Shown: one piece after another, positions 42,742 to 51,262 of the stretch
Layout: each line of letters opens with the position of its first letter
Position numbering within the stretch: position 1 is the first letter of the stretch
From: Streptomyces alanosinicus
Lineage (GTDB): Bacteria > Actinomycetota > Actinomycetes > Streptomycetales > Streptomycetaceae
Assembly (NCBI RefSeq): GCF_014650595.1
Contig: NZ_BMVG01000015.1
Coordinates: 62,001 to 126,000 of the forward strand
Reading direction: 5' to 3'
Length of the DNA: 64,000 nucleotides
The notes under the pieces: model-generated
Told to the model about the DNA's origin: nothing
What the model saw: the letters and a program-made list of their open reading frames with translations, nothing else
The model's database searches: none
Made by a program: the position numbers and the translations under genes

Positions 42742-44235
42742 TCACGCCCGTGCGCTGCCCGCGCCCTTGGCCCTCGGCTTGGGCAGGGCGAGCCGGATCT
42801 CCTCCCGCAGTTGATGGATCCTCGGATAGCCGGCGAACTCCGCGGTCAGCCGGTACATCTGCCGCAGCCGGTCCCAGGTGCGACGGGAGGAGTTCGCGCC
42901 CATCGACATCAGGGCCAGCCGTGCGTAGCGGTCGGCCTGTTCGGGGTCGTCGGCGATGAAGCAGGCCGACGCCATGGACAGATGGTCGAAGATCTTCGAC
43001 CGCTCCCGCCCGTCCACCCGCAGGGCGAGCGCCTTCTCCGCGTAGTGCTGGGCGTGCGCGGCCTCGCTCGGGTCGAACTCGGCCAGCGTGCGGTAGGCGA
43101 GGGCCTGCATGCCGTACAGATCCTCGTCCTTGAAGGTCTGCATCCAGTCGAGCGGTTCGGCGTCGCCCCGGCCGGCGACGAACATGTCCTCGGCCTGGCC
43201 GAGCGTGCGGCGCATGGCCTGGCCCTTGCCCATCGACGCCTGCGCCCAGGCCTCGATGGTGTGGAACATCGCCTTGGTACGCGGCTGCAGACGGTCGCCG
43301 GCGCCGGACTGGGCGAGCTTCATCAGGTCCAGTGCGTCGTCGGGCCGGCCCAGGTGCACCATCTGCCGGGCCGCCCGGGACAGGGCCTCTCCGGCCCGCG
43401 GCCGGTCTCCGCCCTCACGGGCGGCATGGGCGGCGATGACGAAGTACTTCTGCGCCGTGGGTTCCAGGCCGACGTCGTGCGACATCCAGCCCGCGAGGAC
43501 GGCGAGGTTGGCGGCGACGCCCCACAGGCGGCGCTGGAGATGGGGTGGATGGTGGTAGGCGAGCATGCCGCCCACCTCGTTGAGCTGGCCCACCACGGCC
43601 TTGCGCTGAAGCCCGCCGCCACGCGCGGCGTCCCAGGCCCGGAACACCTCGACCGAGCGTTCCAGCTCCTCGATCTCCTGCGATCCGATGGGGGCGGCCT
43701 CATAGCGGTCGAACCCGGCGGGGTCGGCGTGCAGAGGGTCGTCGAGTACGGGGGCGTCGGCCTTGAGTGTGGGGTCGGTGTGCAGCCAGTCGTGCATGGC
43801 GCTGCTGAGTGCGGATCCCGCGGCGAGCGCGGCACCCGCGCCCACCAAGCCGCGTCGGTTGAGCATGAGGTCCATTCCCGTGAATTCGGTGAGGACCGCG
43901 GCGGTACGTTCGGGCGCCCATGGCACGCCGTCGGGATGTTCCTCGATCCCGTCGCCCTGCCGTCTTCCCGCACGCCCGTGCCGTACCAGACCGAGGTCCT
44001 CGATGGTCACGACACGGCCGAGACGCTCGGTGAACAGAGCCGCCAGCACCCGCGGCACGGGATCGCGCGGGATCTCTCCCATGTCGATCCACCGCCGCAC
44101 CCGGGAGGTGTCGGTCGACAGCTGGGGGTGGCCCATGGCCGCCGCCTGCTTGTTGACCAGCCTCGCGAGTTCACCCTTGGACCAGCCGGCCAGGCCGAAC
44201 AGGTCCGCCAGGCGGGTGTTGGGTTGTCCGCTCAC
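42742..44235 (-). CDS. NsdA/NsdB-like TPR regulator
   Basis: 497 aa from GTG 44235 (MSGQPNTRLADLFGLAGWSK). The first 80 residues are a helix-turn-helix-like region (GELARLVNKQAAAMGHPQLS, TDTSRVRRWIDMGEIPRDPV), the signature of Streptomyces regulators NsdA and NsdB that restrain development and antibiotic production. A hydrophobic RRGLVGAGAALAAGSALSSA segment near 130 looks like a Tat/transmembrane stretch but occurs family-wide. The rest (about 180-480) is helical TPR-like repeat sequence. The promoter region (44236-44563) contains phased 10-bp repeats. Ligand and targets are unknown. Confidence 0.88.
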   Translation of the reverse strand: MSGQPNTRLADLFGLAGWSKGELARLVNKQAAAMGHPQLSTDTSRVRRWIDMGEIPRDPVPRVLAALFTERLGRVVTIEDLGLVRHGRAGRRQGDGIEEHPDGVPWAPERTAAVLTEFTGMDLMLNRRGLVGAGAALAAGSALSSAMHDWLHTDPTLKADAPVLDDPLHADPAGFDRYEAAPIGSQEIEELERSVEVFRAWDAARGGGLQRKAVVGQLNEVGGMLAYHHPPHLQRRLWGVAANLAVLAGWMSHDVGLEPTAQKYFVIAAHAAREGGDRPRAGEALSRAARQMVHLGRPDDALDLMKLAQSGAGDRLQPRTKAMFHTIEAWAQASMGKGQAMRRTLGQAEDMFVAGRGDAEPLDWMQTFKDEDLYGMQALAYRTLAEFDPSEAAHAQHYAEKALALRVDGRERSKIFDHLSMASACFIADDPEQADRYARLALMSMGANSSRRTWDRLRQMYRLTAEFAGYPRIHQLREEIRLALPKPRAKGAGSARA

Positions 44236-44563
44236 GTCAAGCCCCCAGGTTCTCGGCTGAGTTGACAGTAGCCCGGTGGAGGTTGCCGGGCGACTATTCG
44301 CCAGGGTTCGCCAGGGTCCGCCAGATGGTGTGCCACTGGGCATCGGGTGTCGAGTAGGAACGCGCCACCCCGACCCGGTCGCCAACTCGGTACGACAGGT
44401 GCATTCCCCAGGGTGCACCCGGGCGACCGGGCCGGGCAGGCGCATGCTCGCAGTGCATGCGAACGGAGTACGGACTCCCCGGGAGGACCGGCTTCGCGCA
44501 GGTGCGCCGAGCACGGCACCACCAGGCAGGCACCGCAGGCACACGAAGGGATCTGTATCTCCC
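44236..44563. other. Divergent control region between the NsdA-like and APH-fold genes
   Basis: 328 bases without a gene. Two structured signals: three CGCCAG-headed repeats with exact 10-bp period (starting at 44299, 44309 and 44319), and CGCATGC-N7-GCATGCG at 44441-44461 (perfect 7-bp arms). Both look like protein-binding sites. The promoter for the NsdA-like gene is probably near 44250-44290. Confidence 0.45.
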
Positions 44564-45712
44564 ATGTACGCAGCATCGTCCTCCGTGTCCGCCCCGCCCC
44601 GGCCGCTGCGTCCCCGCCCGGCGGGTGGCGGGCCGTACCTCGACCCGGGGGCGCGTCCGGGCGGACCCGTACCGGTCGCGGGCCGGCCCCGTCGGCTGCT
44701 CCCGGGACAGCCCGGCACCCAACCGCTCAGCGGAAGACTCGATCTGTCGGGTCCCCAGGGCGCGCAGCTGCGCACCGCGATCGCCGCGGTGCACCGGATC
44801 TGTCCGGAGTTCGCGCCGGTGCAGGTGCTGCGGCGCAGCGGACGGTCCGTCCTTCTCGTCGGGACGACAGGGCGGACCACGGCCGTCGCCAAGTGTCTGC
44901 TGGACCAGTCGCCGGTCTGGGCCGAGTGGATCCGGCACGAAATAGCCGCATACCGCTCGTTCGTCCGGCACCGGCCCCCGGTCCGTGTGCCCCGGCTGAT
45001 CGCGGCGGACCCGGACAACTGCACCTTGGTGATCGAACGGACGCCGGGCCGCGTGGCGGCGCTGCAACGGCATCCCCTTGAGGCGCCGCCCCGCGCGGAC
45101 ATCCGGGCCGCGCTGGGCGCGATCTGCCGGGTGAACGCGTGGCGGCCCCCGGCGGGCACCTTCGACATCCCGCTCGACTACGGCGAACGGATGTCCCGGT
45201 ACCACGAACTGGGCCTGCTCACCGACCGGGACCTGGGCGACCTGCAGAAACTGCTGCACGGTATCGCTCACGAGGTCGGCCGCCAGGGCATGCTGCAGTT
45301 CTGCCACGGCGATGCCCTGCTGTCGAACATCCTGCTGTCACCGGCCGGTCCGGTGCTGGTGGACTGGGAGCACGCGGGCTGGTATCTGCCGGGGTACGAC
45401 CTGGCGACGCTGTGGCTGGTCCTCGGGGACGCGCCGGTGGCCAGGCGCCAGATCAGCCAGATCGCCCAGTCGGCGGGCCCGGCCTCCCGGGACGCCTTCC
45501 TGGTGAATCTGATGCTGCTGCTGACCCGGGAGATCCGTACGTACGAGACGGCCGTGCAGCGTTCGATGCACGATGCGGCCCCGGCGGCACCGGGCCTGGC
45601 CCACCCGGGTGCTGCGCCGTCCGGCGAGGAACAGCGGCTGCTGCTCAGGCGGCTGCACGACGACTGCCAGATGGCCCGCAGGGCCGTCCGTGCGGCGGTC
45701 GGCACTCGCTGA
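44564..45712 (+). CDS. Aminoglycoside phosphotransferase-fold kinase
   Basis: 382 aa, ATG 44564 (an open but un-family-like extension exists upstream). A 60-residue Pro/Arg-rich N-terminus precedes the kinase-like fold (about 90-330): SVLLVGTTGRTTAVAKCLLD (N-lobe, Lys), FCHGDALLSNILLS with the catalytic Asp near 260, and LVDWEHAGWYLPGYDLATLW with the metal Asp near 278. APH-family proteins phosphorylate aminoglycosides, homoserine, choline and others; the lack of aminoglycoside-specific motifs points to another small molecule or a pseudokinase. A hairpin terminator follows the stop. It is divergent from the NsdA-like regulator. Confidence 0.82.
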   Translation: MYAASSSVSAPPRPLRPRPAGGGPYLDPGARPGGPVPVAGRPRRLLPGQPGTQPLSGRLDLSGPQGAQLRTAIAAVHRICPEFAPVQVLRRSGRSVLLVGTTGRTTAVAKCLLDQSPVWAEWIRHEIAAYRSFVRHRPPVRVPRLIAADPDNCTLVIERTPGRVAALQRHPLEAPPRADIRAALGAICRVNAWRPPAGTFDIPLDYGERMSRYHELGLLTDRDLGDLQKLLHGIAHEVGRQGMLQFCHGDALLSNILLSPAGPVLVDWEHAGWYLPGYDLATLWLVLGDAPVARRQISQIAQSAGPASRDAFLVNLMLLLTREIRTYETAVQRSMHDAAPAAPGLAHPGAAPSGEEQRLLLRRLHDDCQMARRAVRAAVGTR

Positions 45713-45725
45713 CGGGGACGACGGT

Positions 45726-45759
45726 TCCGCGGTGCGCCAGAGCGGCGGCGCACCGCGGA
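45726..45759. terminator. Terminator of the APH-fold gene
   Basis: TCCGCGGTGCGCC (45726-45738), loop AGAGCGGC, GGCGCACCGCGGA (45747-45759): a perfect 13-bp stem starting 14 bases after the stop codon. Confidence 0.78.
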
Positions 45760-45973
45760 CCCTCGTACCTATCGGGCGTGGCGTGGCCACTGGTGTACGC
45801 CAGTGATGCCCCGCAGGTCCGCGCACCGCCATCGTGGAACTCGCCGAAACCCCTCCATGACATGGGAAATCGCCGTCCTGTAGGCATCATTGACGGATCG
45901 TCGGCAAGCCGGTACCACTGACCCAGCTCGGCGCCGCACGCCCCGCCACGCCCGCCCGTCTCAGGAGGCCGCC

Positions 45974-47950
45974 TTGCGAGGTTCCGCCACGCACTCCCCG
46001 TTCACACCCGGCCACAGACATCCACGGCGGGCCGCCGGCCCGTTGGCCTCCGCGGCTCTGCTGCTGCCGCTGCTCGGCGCGGCACCCGCCCAGAGCGTCC
46101 CGGACCCCGCCGCAGGCCGGCTGCAGCACGCCTTCGCCACCGCCGCGGCCGAGTACCACGTGCCGCAGAGCGTCCTGCTGGCCGTCTCGTACATCCAGTC
46201 CCGCTGGGACTGGCACGCGGGTGCGCCGAGCGTGAGCGGCGGCTACGGCCCGATGCATCTCACGGACGCCAGGGCCGCGATCGCCGCCACGGAGCATCTC
46301 GCCGAGAGCGCGGAGGACGCCCGCGGTGACGGCAGCCGCGCCGCCCTGCGTCCGGCTGCCGAGGTCAAGGTCCCGGCCGAGGCCGCGCTGCCCGCCCGGC
46401 TGAAGACGCTGGCGAAGGCCGCGCGGCTGACCGGCCTGCCGGCCGACCGGCTGCGCGGCGATCCGGCGGCGAACGTGGCCGGTGGCGCCGCCCTGCTCGC
46501 CGCCGCGCAGAAGGAGCTGGGCGAACCGCTGAGCGCCGACCCGGCCGACTGGTACGCGGCGGTGGCCCGCTTCTCCGGCGCCGACGACAAGGCGACCGCG
46601 GCGGCGTACGCGGGCGACGTGTACGACGTCCTGCGCACCGGTGAGACCCGCACCACGGACGACGGCCAACTGGTCGCGCTCGCCGCCCTGCCACGGCTGG
46701 TCCCTCTCATCGCCCAGCTGACGCGGGCGGGCCTGCGCACACTGCCGACAGACGGGATCGAATGCCCCAGCTCGGTGTCGTGCGAGGCGGTGTGGGCGCC
46801 GTACGCCCAGTTCGGGAACAACGACTACGGCAACCACGACCTCGGCGACCGCCCCGTGTCGCAGCGCATCAGGTACATCGTCATCCATGACACGGAAGGC
46901 ACCTGGGACGGGGTGCTGAACCTGGTCCAGGACCCCACCTATGTGTCGTGGAACTACACCGTGCGCTCCACCGACGGTCTGATCGCCCAGCACGTCAAGG
47001 CGAAGGATGTGGCCTGGCACGCCGGGAACTGGGACATCAACGCCCGGTCCGTCGGCATCGAGCACGAGGGCTTCCTCGCCAACCCGGACGCCTGGTACAC
47101 GGAGGCGATGTACCGGTCCTCGGCCCGGCTGGTGAAGTACCTGAGCCGGAGGTACGACATCCCGCTGGACCGGCAGCACATCATCGGCCACGACAATGTG
47201 CCCGGTCCGACCACGTCCACGATCCCCGGTATGCACACGGACCCGGGCCCGTACTGGGACTGGCGGCACTACTTCCAGCTGCTGGGCCACCCGTTCAAGC
47301 GCACGGCGCCCAGGCAGTCCGGGCTGCTCACGATCCTGCCGGACTTCGCCTCGAACCAGCCGGTGTACACGGGCTGCGCCACCAAGGGCGCGCCGTGCCC
47401 GGCGCACGGCTCCGACGAGGTGCGGCTGTACTCGGACCACGACGTGAACGCGCCGCTGGTCAAGGACATCGGCATGAACGCGGACCCGACCATCGATGTG
47501 AACGACCTGTCCTCCCGGGTCTCCACCGGTCAGCAGTACGCGGTCGCGGACCGCTGGGGCGACTGGACCGCGATCTGGTACCTGGGCCAGAAGGCCTGGT
47601 TCCAGAACCCGCGCGAGGCGCCGAGGGCCGTCCCGGCGCAGGGTGCGGTGATCACACCGAAGGAGGGCCTGACGAGCGTCCCGGTGTACGGCAGGGCCTA
47701 CCCGGAGAAGGAGGCCTACCCGGCGGACATCCCGGTGCAGTCGGTCGTGCCGCTGCCGTACACGATCCCGGCCGGGCAGAAGTACGTGGTCGGTGACGCG
47801 ATGCCCGGCGCGTACGACTACTCGGTCACCTTCACCACCGACTCGCACCGGGTGGTGACCGGTAAGGACCTGTACTACGAGATCCAGTACGGCCACCGGA
47901 TCGCCTTCGTCCGCGCCGCGGACGTGCGCGTCGAGAGCGCGGCGCACTAG
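45974..47950 (+). CDS. Secreted peptidoglycan amidase (N-acetylmuramoyl-L-alanine amidase, Amidase_2)
   Basis: 658 aa from TTG 45974. AGGAGG sits five bases upstream, which decides against an in-frame ATG at 45890. Sec signal (about 1-40). The N-terminal region (about 50-240) is lytic-transglycosylase-like (AVSYIQSRWDWHAGAPSVSG, GYGPMHLTDARAAIAA) but has Gln75 where catalytic Glu would be. The amidase domain (about 290-430) has RYIVIHDTEGTWDGVLNLVQ and IIGHDNVPGPTTSTIPGMHT, supplying the Zn ligands. C-terminal SH3-like/wall-binding beta region. It cleaves the MurNAc-L-Ala bond in cell-wall remodelling. Confidence 0.92.
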   Translation: MRGSATHSPFTPGHRHPRRAAGPLASAALLLPLLGAAPAQSVPDPAAGRLQHAFATAAAEYHVPQSVLLAVSYIQSRWDWHAGAPSVSGGYGPMHLTDARAAIAATEHLAESAEDARGDGSRAALRPAAEVKVPAEAALPARLKTLAKAARLTGLPADRLRGDPAANVAGGAALLAAAQKELGEPLSADPADWYAAVARFSGADDKATAAAYAGDVYDVLRTGETRTTDDGQLVALAALPRLVPLIAQLTRAGLRTLPTDGIECPSSVSCEAVWAPYAQFGNNDYGNHDLGDRPVSQRIRYIVIHDTEGTWDGVLNLVQDPTYVSWNYTVRSTDGLIAQHVKAKDVAWHAGNWDINARSVGIEHEGFLANPDAWYTEAMYRSSARLVKYLSRRYDIPLDRQHIIGHDNVPGPTTSTIPGMHTDPGPYWDWRHYFQLLGHPFKRTAPRQSGLLTILPDFASNQPVYTGCATKGAPCPAHGSDEVRLYSDHDVNAPLVKDIGMNADPTIDVNDLSSRVSTGQQYAVADRWGDWTAIWYLGQKAWFQNPREAPRAVPAQGAVITPKEGLTSVPVYGRAYPEKEAYPADIPVQSVVPLPYTIPAGQKYVVGDAMPGAYDYSVTFTTDSHRVVTGKDLYYEIQYGHRIAFVRAADVRVESAAH

Positions 47951-47979
47951 GCCGGCAGGGCCTGGCCGCGGGCCGGCCT
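47949..47979. terminator. Weak hairpin between convergent genes
   Basis: AGGCCGG (47949-47955) and CCGGCCT (47973-47979) pair across a 17-base loop spanning the gap between the amidase and the following convergent gene; a competing GCAGGGC/GCCCTGC pairing overlaps it. Possible bidirectional terminator. Confidence 0.4.
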
Positions 47980-48476
47980 CAGCCCTGCTGGAAGAGTTCC
48001 GCCGGGAGCGGCTTCAGCAGGGCGTACAGGTCGTCGGTGATGGGGCGGTCCCAGGCGGCGATGGTGACGAGGACGCCGTCGCTGCGGTCGAACTGGACGC
48101 AGGAGATCCGGGACTCGGACAGCTTCAGCCGCCGCACGATGAGGAGGTTGTCGCCCTGGAGGACCGGGGTGTCCTCGACGCCGACGACGGTGACCTCCTC
48201 GTCGTTCTCCAGCGCCAGCAGCAGCTGGCCCACCTCGAAGGGGATCTCGTCCTCGGCGACCTCACGGGCCGGGGAACCCGCCGGCAGATTGCCGATGATC
48301 ATGGCGGGGCCGCGACCGCCGAAGAGGTCATAGCGCAGGAAGACACCCTGGCAGGTGCCGTCGGGGGCGGGCAGCAGGCCCGCGCCGAGATTGCCCGGCC
48401 AGTCGCCCGGGTCCATGGCCAGCACGTCGAAATCGGGCCCGGCAGGGGTGGCGCTGCGGCGGCGGAGGAACGACAT
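47979..48476 (-). CDS. Conserved hypothetical protein, 165 aa
   Basis: ATG 48476 (MSFLRRRSATPAGPDFDVLA). A soluble acidic protein with DPGDWPGNLGAGLLPAPDG, GVFLRYDLFGGRGPAMIIGN, FEVGQLLLALENDEEVTVVG and a beta-rich C-terminal half. I recognise it only as a conserved actinomycete hypothetical. No motif suggests an enzyme; the fold may be a split beta-barrel. It is convergent with the amidase gene; the intergenic repeat at 48622 separates it from the stress-protein gene. Confidence 0.8.
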   Translation of the reverse strand: MSFLRRRSATPAGPDFDVLAMDPGDWPGNLGAGLLPAPDGTCQGVFLRYDLFGGRGPAMIIGNLPAGSPAREVAEDEIPFEVGQLLLALENDEEVTVVGVEDTPVLQGDNLLIVRRLKLSESRISCVQFDRSDGVLVTIAAWDRPITDDLYALLKPLPAELFQQG

Positions 48477-48621
48477 GCGGCCATGGTACGTGTCCGGGCT
48501 CGGGTGGGTGGCGTGCGGGCGGCTCCGCCGGTTCTCCCAGGGGTCCGCGTCGGTGGTGACGTGGGGTTCGGACGGCGTTGGTGTGGGGCCGGACGGCGGT
48601 GGTGTGATGGGCCGTCGGGCG

Positions 48622-48667
48622 GCTGCGGGGACGTCGTGGCTGGTCGCGCAGTTCCCCCGCGCCCCTC
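48622..48667. repeat. Streptomyces intergenic repeat (GGGGCGCGGGGGAACTGCGCG type)
   Basis: GCTGCGGGGACGTCGTGGCT followed by GGTCGCGCAGTTCCCCCGCG is the reverse complement of a repeat I recognise from many Streptomyces genomes (core GCGCGGGGGAACTGCGCGACC). It lies in the 262-base spacer upstream of the 165-aa gene. A diverged copy forms the 3' end of the MFS gene at 28118-28160. Confidence 0.6.
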
Positions 48668-48738
48668 GGCGCGCCACTTCAGGGCGCGTCCTCAGAACGC
48701 CGCCTCAGGGCGGTGGGGTGCCCGCGTCCCTGGCCGGC

Positions 48739-49641
48739 TCACTCCTGTGGCGGCTCGGGCGGGACTACGGCGATCGGGGCGGCCGCGTGCAGCAGGACGG
48801 CCTGGGTGACCGAGCCCATCATGCGGGCGGGCGCGAGCAGGCGCCGCCGGTGCCGGCCCACGACGATCAGTTCGGCGTCCTTGGAGGCGGCCACGAGATT
48901 GCCGGCCGCGTCCCCGGGCAGCGCCTCGGCGTCGGCGCGGACCTCGGGGTGCTGCTTGCGGTGCGGAGCGAGGAAGCCGTCGGCGAGGGCGCGGGTCTCG
49001 TTCGCGACGGCGTCCTGGTCGACCTGGGGCGGCAGGATCTGGCCCGGCGCGGACCAGGTCTGCACCGGCCACGGATAGGCGGCGATCACCTGGACCCGGG
49101 CCTGGCGCAGAGCCGCCTCGGTGAAGGCGAGGGCGAGAGCGCCGTCGTCGGGGCTGTCGACATGCAGACCGACCACCACCCGGGCCCCGGGTTCGGCCGG
49201 CCCGTCCCCGTGCACCTGCCGGTCGCGCCGGGGTACGACGACCACCGGGCACTGGGCGTCCCGGGCCGCGGCGAGGCCGTTGGAGCCGAGCAGCAGGCTG
49301 GCGAAGCCGCCGCGGCCGCGGGAGCCGAGGACCAACAGCGCGGCGTCCGTGCCGAGTTCCGGCAGGACGGCACCCGGGACGCCCTCCAGGGCGACGTACT
49401 CCACGACGGGTTCGCCACCGCGGTCCGCGAACCGGGCGTGCACATCGTCCAGGACCGGATCGCCCTCCGCGTCCGGCGGCCCGGCGACCAGCACGTCGGC
49501 CTGGCCCCAGGCGGCGTACTGCCGTACGTGCACCACGCGCAGCGGTGCGGCGCGGCGGCGGGCTGCGTCGAAGGCCCACTCCAGTGCGCGCAGGCTGTCG
49601 TCCGAGCCGTCGACCGCGGCGATGACGGGTGCAGTGCTCAT
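48739..49641 (-). CDS. Universal stress protein, tandem UspA domains
   Basis: 300 aa (MSTAPVIAAVDGSDDSLRAL). Two Usp folds. Domain 1 (about 1-140) ends with the ATP-binding signature GSRGRGGFASLLLGSNGLAA. Domain 2 (about 150-298) ends GRHRRRLLAPARMMGSVTQA, where the G-2x-G-9x-G(S/T) motif has lost the second glycine, so only the first site is likely to bind ATP well. Such proteins support survival in hypoxia or nutrient stress. Just upstream are two TCGGAACC repeats exactly 10 bases apart (49655 and 49665), possibly an activator site. Confidence 0.93.
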   Translation of the reverse strand: MSTAPVIAAVDGSDDSLRALEWAFDAARRRAAPLRVVHVRQYAAWGQADVLVAGPPDAEGDPVLDDVHARFADRGGEPVVEYVALEGVPGAVLPELGTDAALLVLGSRGRGGFASLLLGSNGLAAARDAQCPVVVVPRRDRQVHGDGPAEPGARVVVGLHVDSPDDGALALAFTEAALRQARVQVIAAYPWPVQTWSAPGQILPPQVDQDAVANETRALADGFLAPHRKQHPEVRADAEALPGDAAGNLVAASKDAELIVVGRHRRRLLAPARMMGSVTQAVLLHAAAPIAVVPPEPPQE

Positions 49642-49770
49642 CGTTCCTCACCTTTCGGAACCTCTCGGAACCCGACCTTCCCCTTGCTGGGGCACAGCCT
49701 GACGCAGGCCGTGGTCCCCTCGGGGCCGTGCCGGTCGCGTGTCCGGAAATCGGCGCCGAACACCCCCGGT

Positions 49771-50013
49771 TCAGGTGAGGTCGAACTCCCCTTCCCGGGC
49801 TCCGGAGACGAAGGCTCCCCATTCCGCCGGCGTGAAGATCAGGGATGGGCTCTCCGGACGGCCGCTGTTGCGCATCGCGATGAAGCCCTCGACAAAAGCG
49901 ATCTGGACATCGCCCAGCCCTCGGCTGCTGGACTGCCACTCGGCCCTGCTGAGGTCCAGCTCCGGCTTGTCCCAGCCCGTGAACGGCTGCTGCTGGATCG
50001 TGCTCTCGGCCAC
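49771..50013 (-). CDS. DUF397 protein without an adjacent HTH partner
   Basis: 80 aa. The DUF397 core motif is clear: W in RAEWQSSSRGLGDVQIAFVE and the RNSGRPESPSLIFTPAEWGA region ending FVSGAREGEFDLT. DUF397 proteins normally sit beside a helix-turn-helix DUF5753 regulator and act as its small antagonist (BldB/AbaA-like modules in Streptomyces). Here the neighbours are a stress protein and a thiolase, so this copy is an orphan whose partner is elsewhere. Confidence 0.88.
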   Translation of the reverse strand: MAESTIQQQPFTGWDKPELDLSRAEWQSSSRGLGDVQIAFVEGFIAMRNSGRPESPSLIFTPAEWGAFVSGAREGEFDLT

Positions 50014-50095
50014 GTCCGTGCTCCTCCCGGTTCGTCGTCCGCGGGCCAGCCTAGCGAGCGCTCACGATGCCCAACAGGCCACGTGGGAAGGACTT

Positions 50096-51262
50096 TCAGG
50101 ACTGTGGGGGCGCCGCTCCCACGAGCCACATGGAGAAGAACTGGGAGCCGCCGCCGTAGGCGTGCCCGAGCACCTTGCGGGCCCGCTCCAGCTGGTGTTC
50201 CCCGGCCTGGCCGCGCACCTGCAGGGCGGCCTCGGCGAAACGGATCATGCCGGAGGCGCCGATGGGGTTGGCGGACAGCACCCCGCCGGACATGTTGACC
50301 GGCAGATCGCCGTCGAGTTCGGTGACGCCGGACTCGGTGAGCTTCCAGCCTTCGCCCGCCTCGGCGAAGCCGAGGTTCTCCAGCCACATGGGCTCGTACC
50401 ACGAGAACGGCACATACATCTCGACGGCGTCGATGTCCCGGCGCGGGTCGGCGACGCCGGCCTGCCGGTAGACGTCGGCGGCGCAGTCCTTGCCGGCCTG
50501 CGGGGAGACGAAGTCCTTGCCCGCGAACAGGGTCGGTTCGCTGCGCATGGCCCCGCCGAGCATCCAGGCGGGCGGCCGGGGCGCGCGGGCGGCGCCGGCG
50601 CGGTCGGTGAGGACCATGGCGCAGGCGCCGTCGGAGGACGGGCAGGTCTCGGAGTAGCGGATGGGGTCCCACAACATGGGTGAGGCCTGGACCTTCTCCA
50701 GGGTGATGTCGTGTTCGTGAAGGTGCGCGCAGGGGTTCTTCAGCGCGTTGCGCCGGTCCTTGTAGGCGACGAGGGAGCCGACTGTGTCGGGGGCGCCGCT
50801 GCGCCGCATGTAGGCGCGCACATGGGGGGCGAAGAAGCCGCCCGCCCCGGCGAGCAGGGGCTGCTGGAAGGGGACGGGCAGGGACAGGCCCCACATGGCG
50901 TTCGACTCGGACTGCTTCTCGAAGGCGAGGGTGAGGACGGTGCCATGGACGCGGGCGGCGACCAGGTTCGCGGCGACGAGCGCGGTGGAGCCGCCGACCG
51001 AGCCGGCGGTGTGCACCCGCAGCATGGGCTTGCCGACGGCGCCGAGCGCGTCGGCGAGGTACAGCTCGGGCATCATCACGCCCTCGAAGAAGTCGGGCGC
51101 CTTGCCGATGACGACGGCGTCGACGTCGGCCCAGGACAACTCGGCGTCCTCAAGGGCTCGTCGAGCGGCCTCGCGGACGAGTCCGGCGATGGACACATCG
51201 CGGCGGGCGGCCACGTGCTTGGTCTGGCCGATGCCTACGACGGCCACGGGCTCCTTGCTCAT
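50096..51262 (-). CDS. Thiolase-fold lipid-transfer-type protein (Ltp family)
   Basis: 388 aa, ATG 51262 (MSKEPVAVVGIGQTKHVAAR). Thiolase fold: DAVVIGKAPDFFEGVMMPEL, then HTAGSVGGSTALVAANLV, where the usual nucleophile Cys of thiolases is replaced by the Ser/Gly-rich SVGG, and NMSGGVLSANPIGASGMIRF (about residue 320), the conserved C-terminal motif with the GHxxG region altered (GHAYGGG). Such non-decarboxylating thiolase-like proteins (SCP2/Ltp) act as retro-aldolases or thiolytic partners in steroid side-chain and acyl-CoA degradation together with a DUF35 protein. It overlaps the upstream thiolase-like gene by four bases. Confidence 0.88.
   Translation of the reverse strand: MSKEPVAVVGIGQTKHVAARRDVSIAGLVREAARRALEDAELSWADVDAVVIGKAPDFFEGVMMPELYLADALGAVGKPMLRVHTAGSVGGSTALVAANLVAARVHGTVLTLAFEKQSESNAMWGLSLPVPFQQPLLAGAGGFFAPHVRAYMRRSGAPDTVGSLVAYKDRRNALKNPCAHLHEHDITLEKVQASPMLWDPIRYSETCPSSDGACAMVLTDRAGAARAPRPPAWMLGGAMRSEPTLFAGKDFVSPQAGKDCAADVYRQAGVADPRRDIDAVEMYVPFSWYEPMWLENLGFAEAGEGWKLTESGVTELDGDLPVNMSGGVLSANPIGASGMIRFAEAALQVRGQAGEHQLERARKVLGHAYGGGSQFFSMWLVGAAPPQS

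Noticed and set aside
45788..45805. CACTGG-N6-CCAGTG dyad upstream of the amidase
   Set aside because: It could be an operator, but it sits about 170 bases from the start and is not supported by a clear promoter; left out of the feature list.
49655..49672. Two TCGGAACC direct repeats upstream of the universal stress protein gene as a DevR/DosR box
   Set aside because: They lack the GGGACT..AGTCCC symmetry of DosR sites; kept only as a note in the gene entry.
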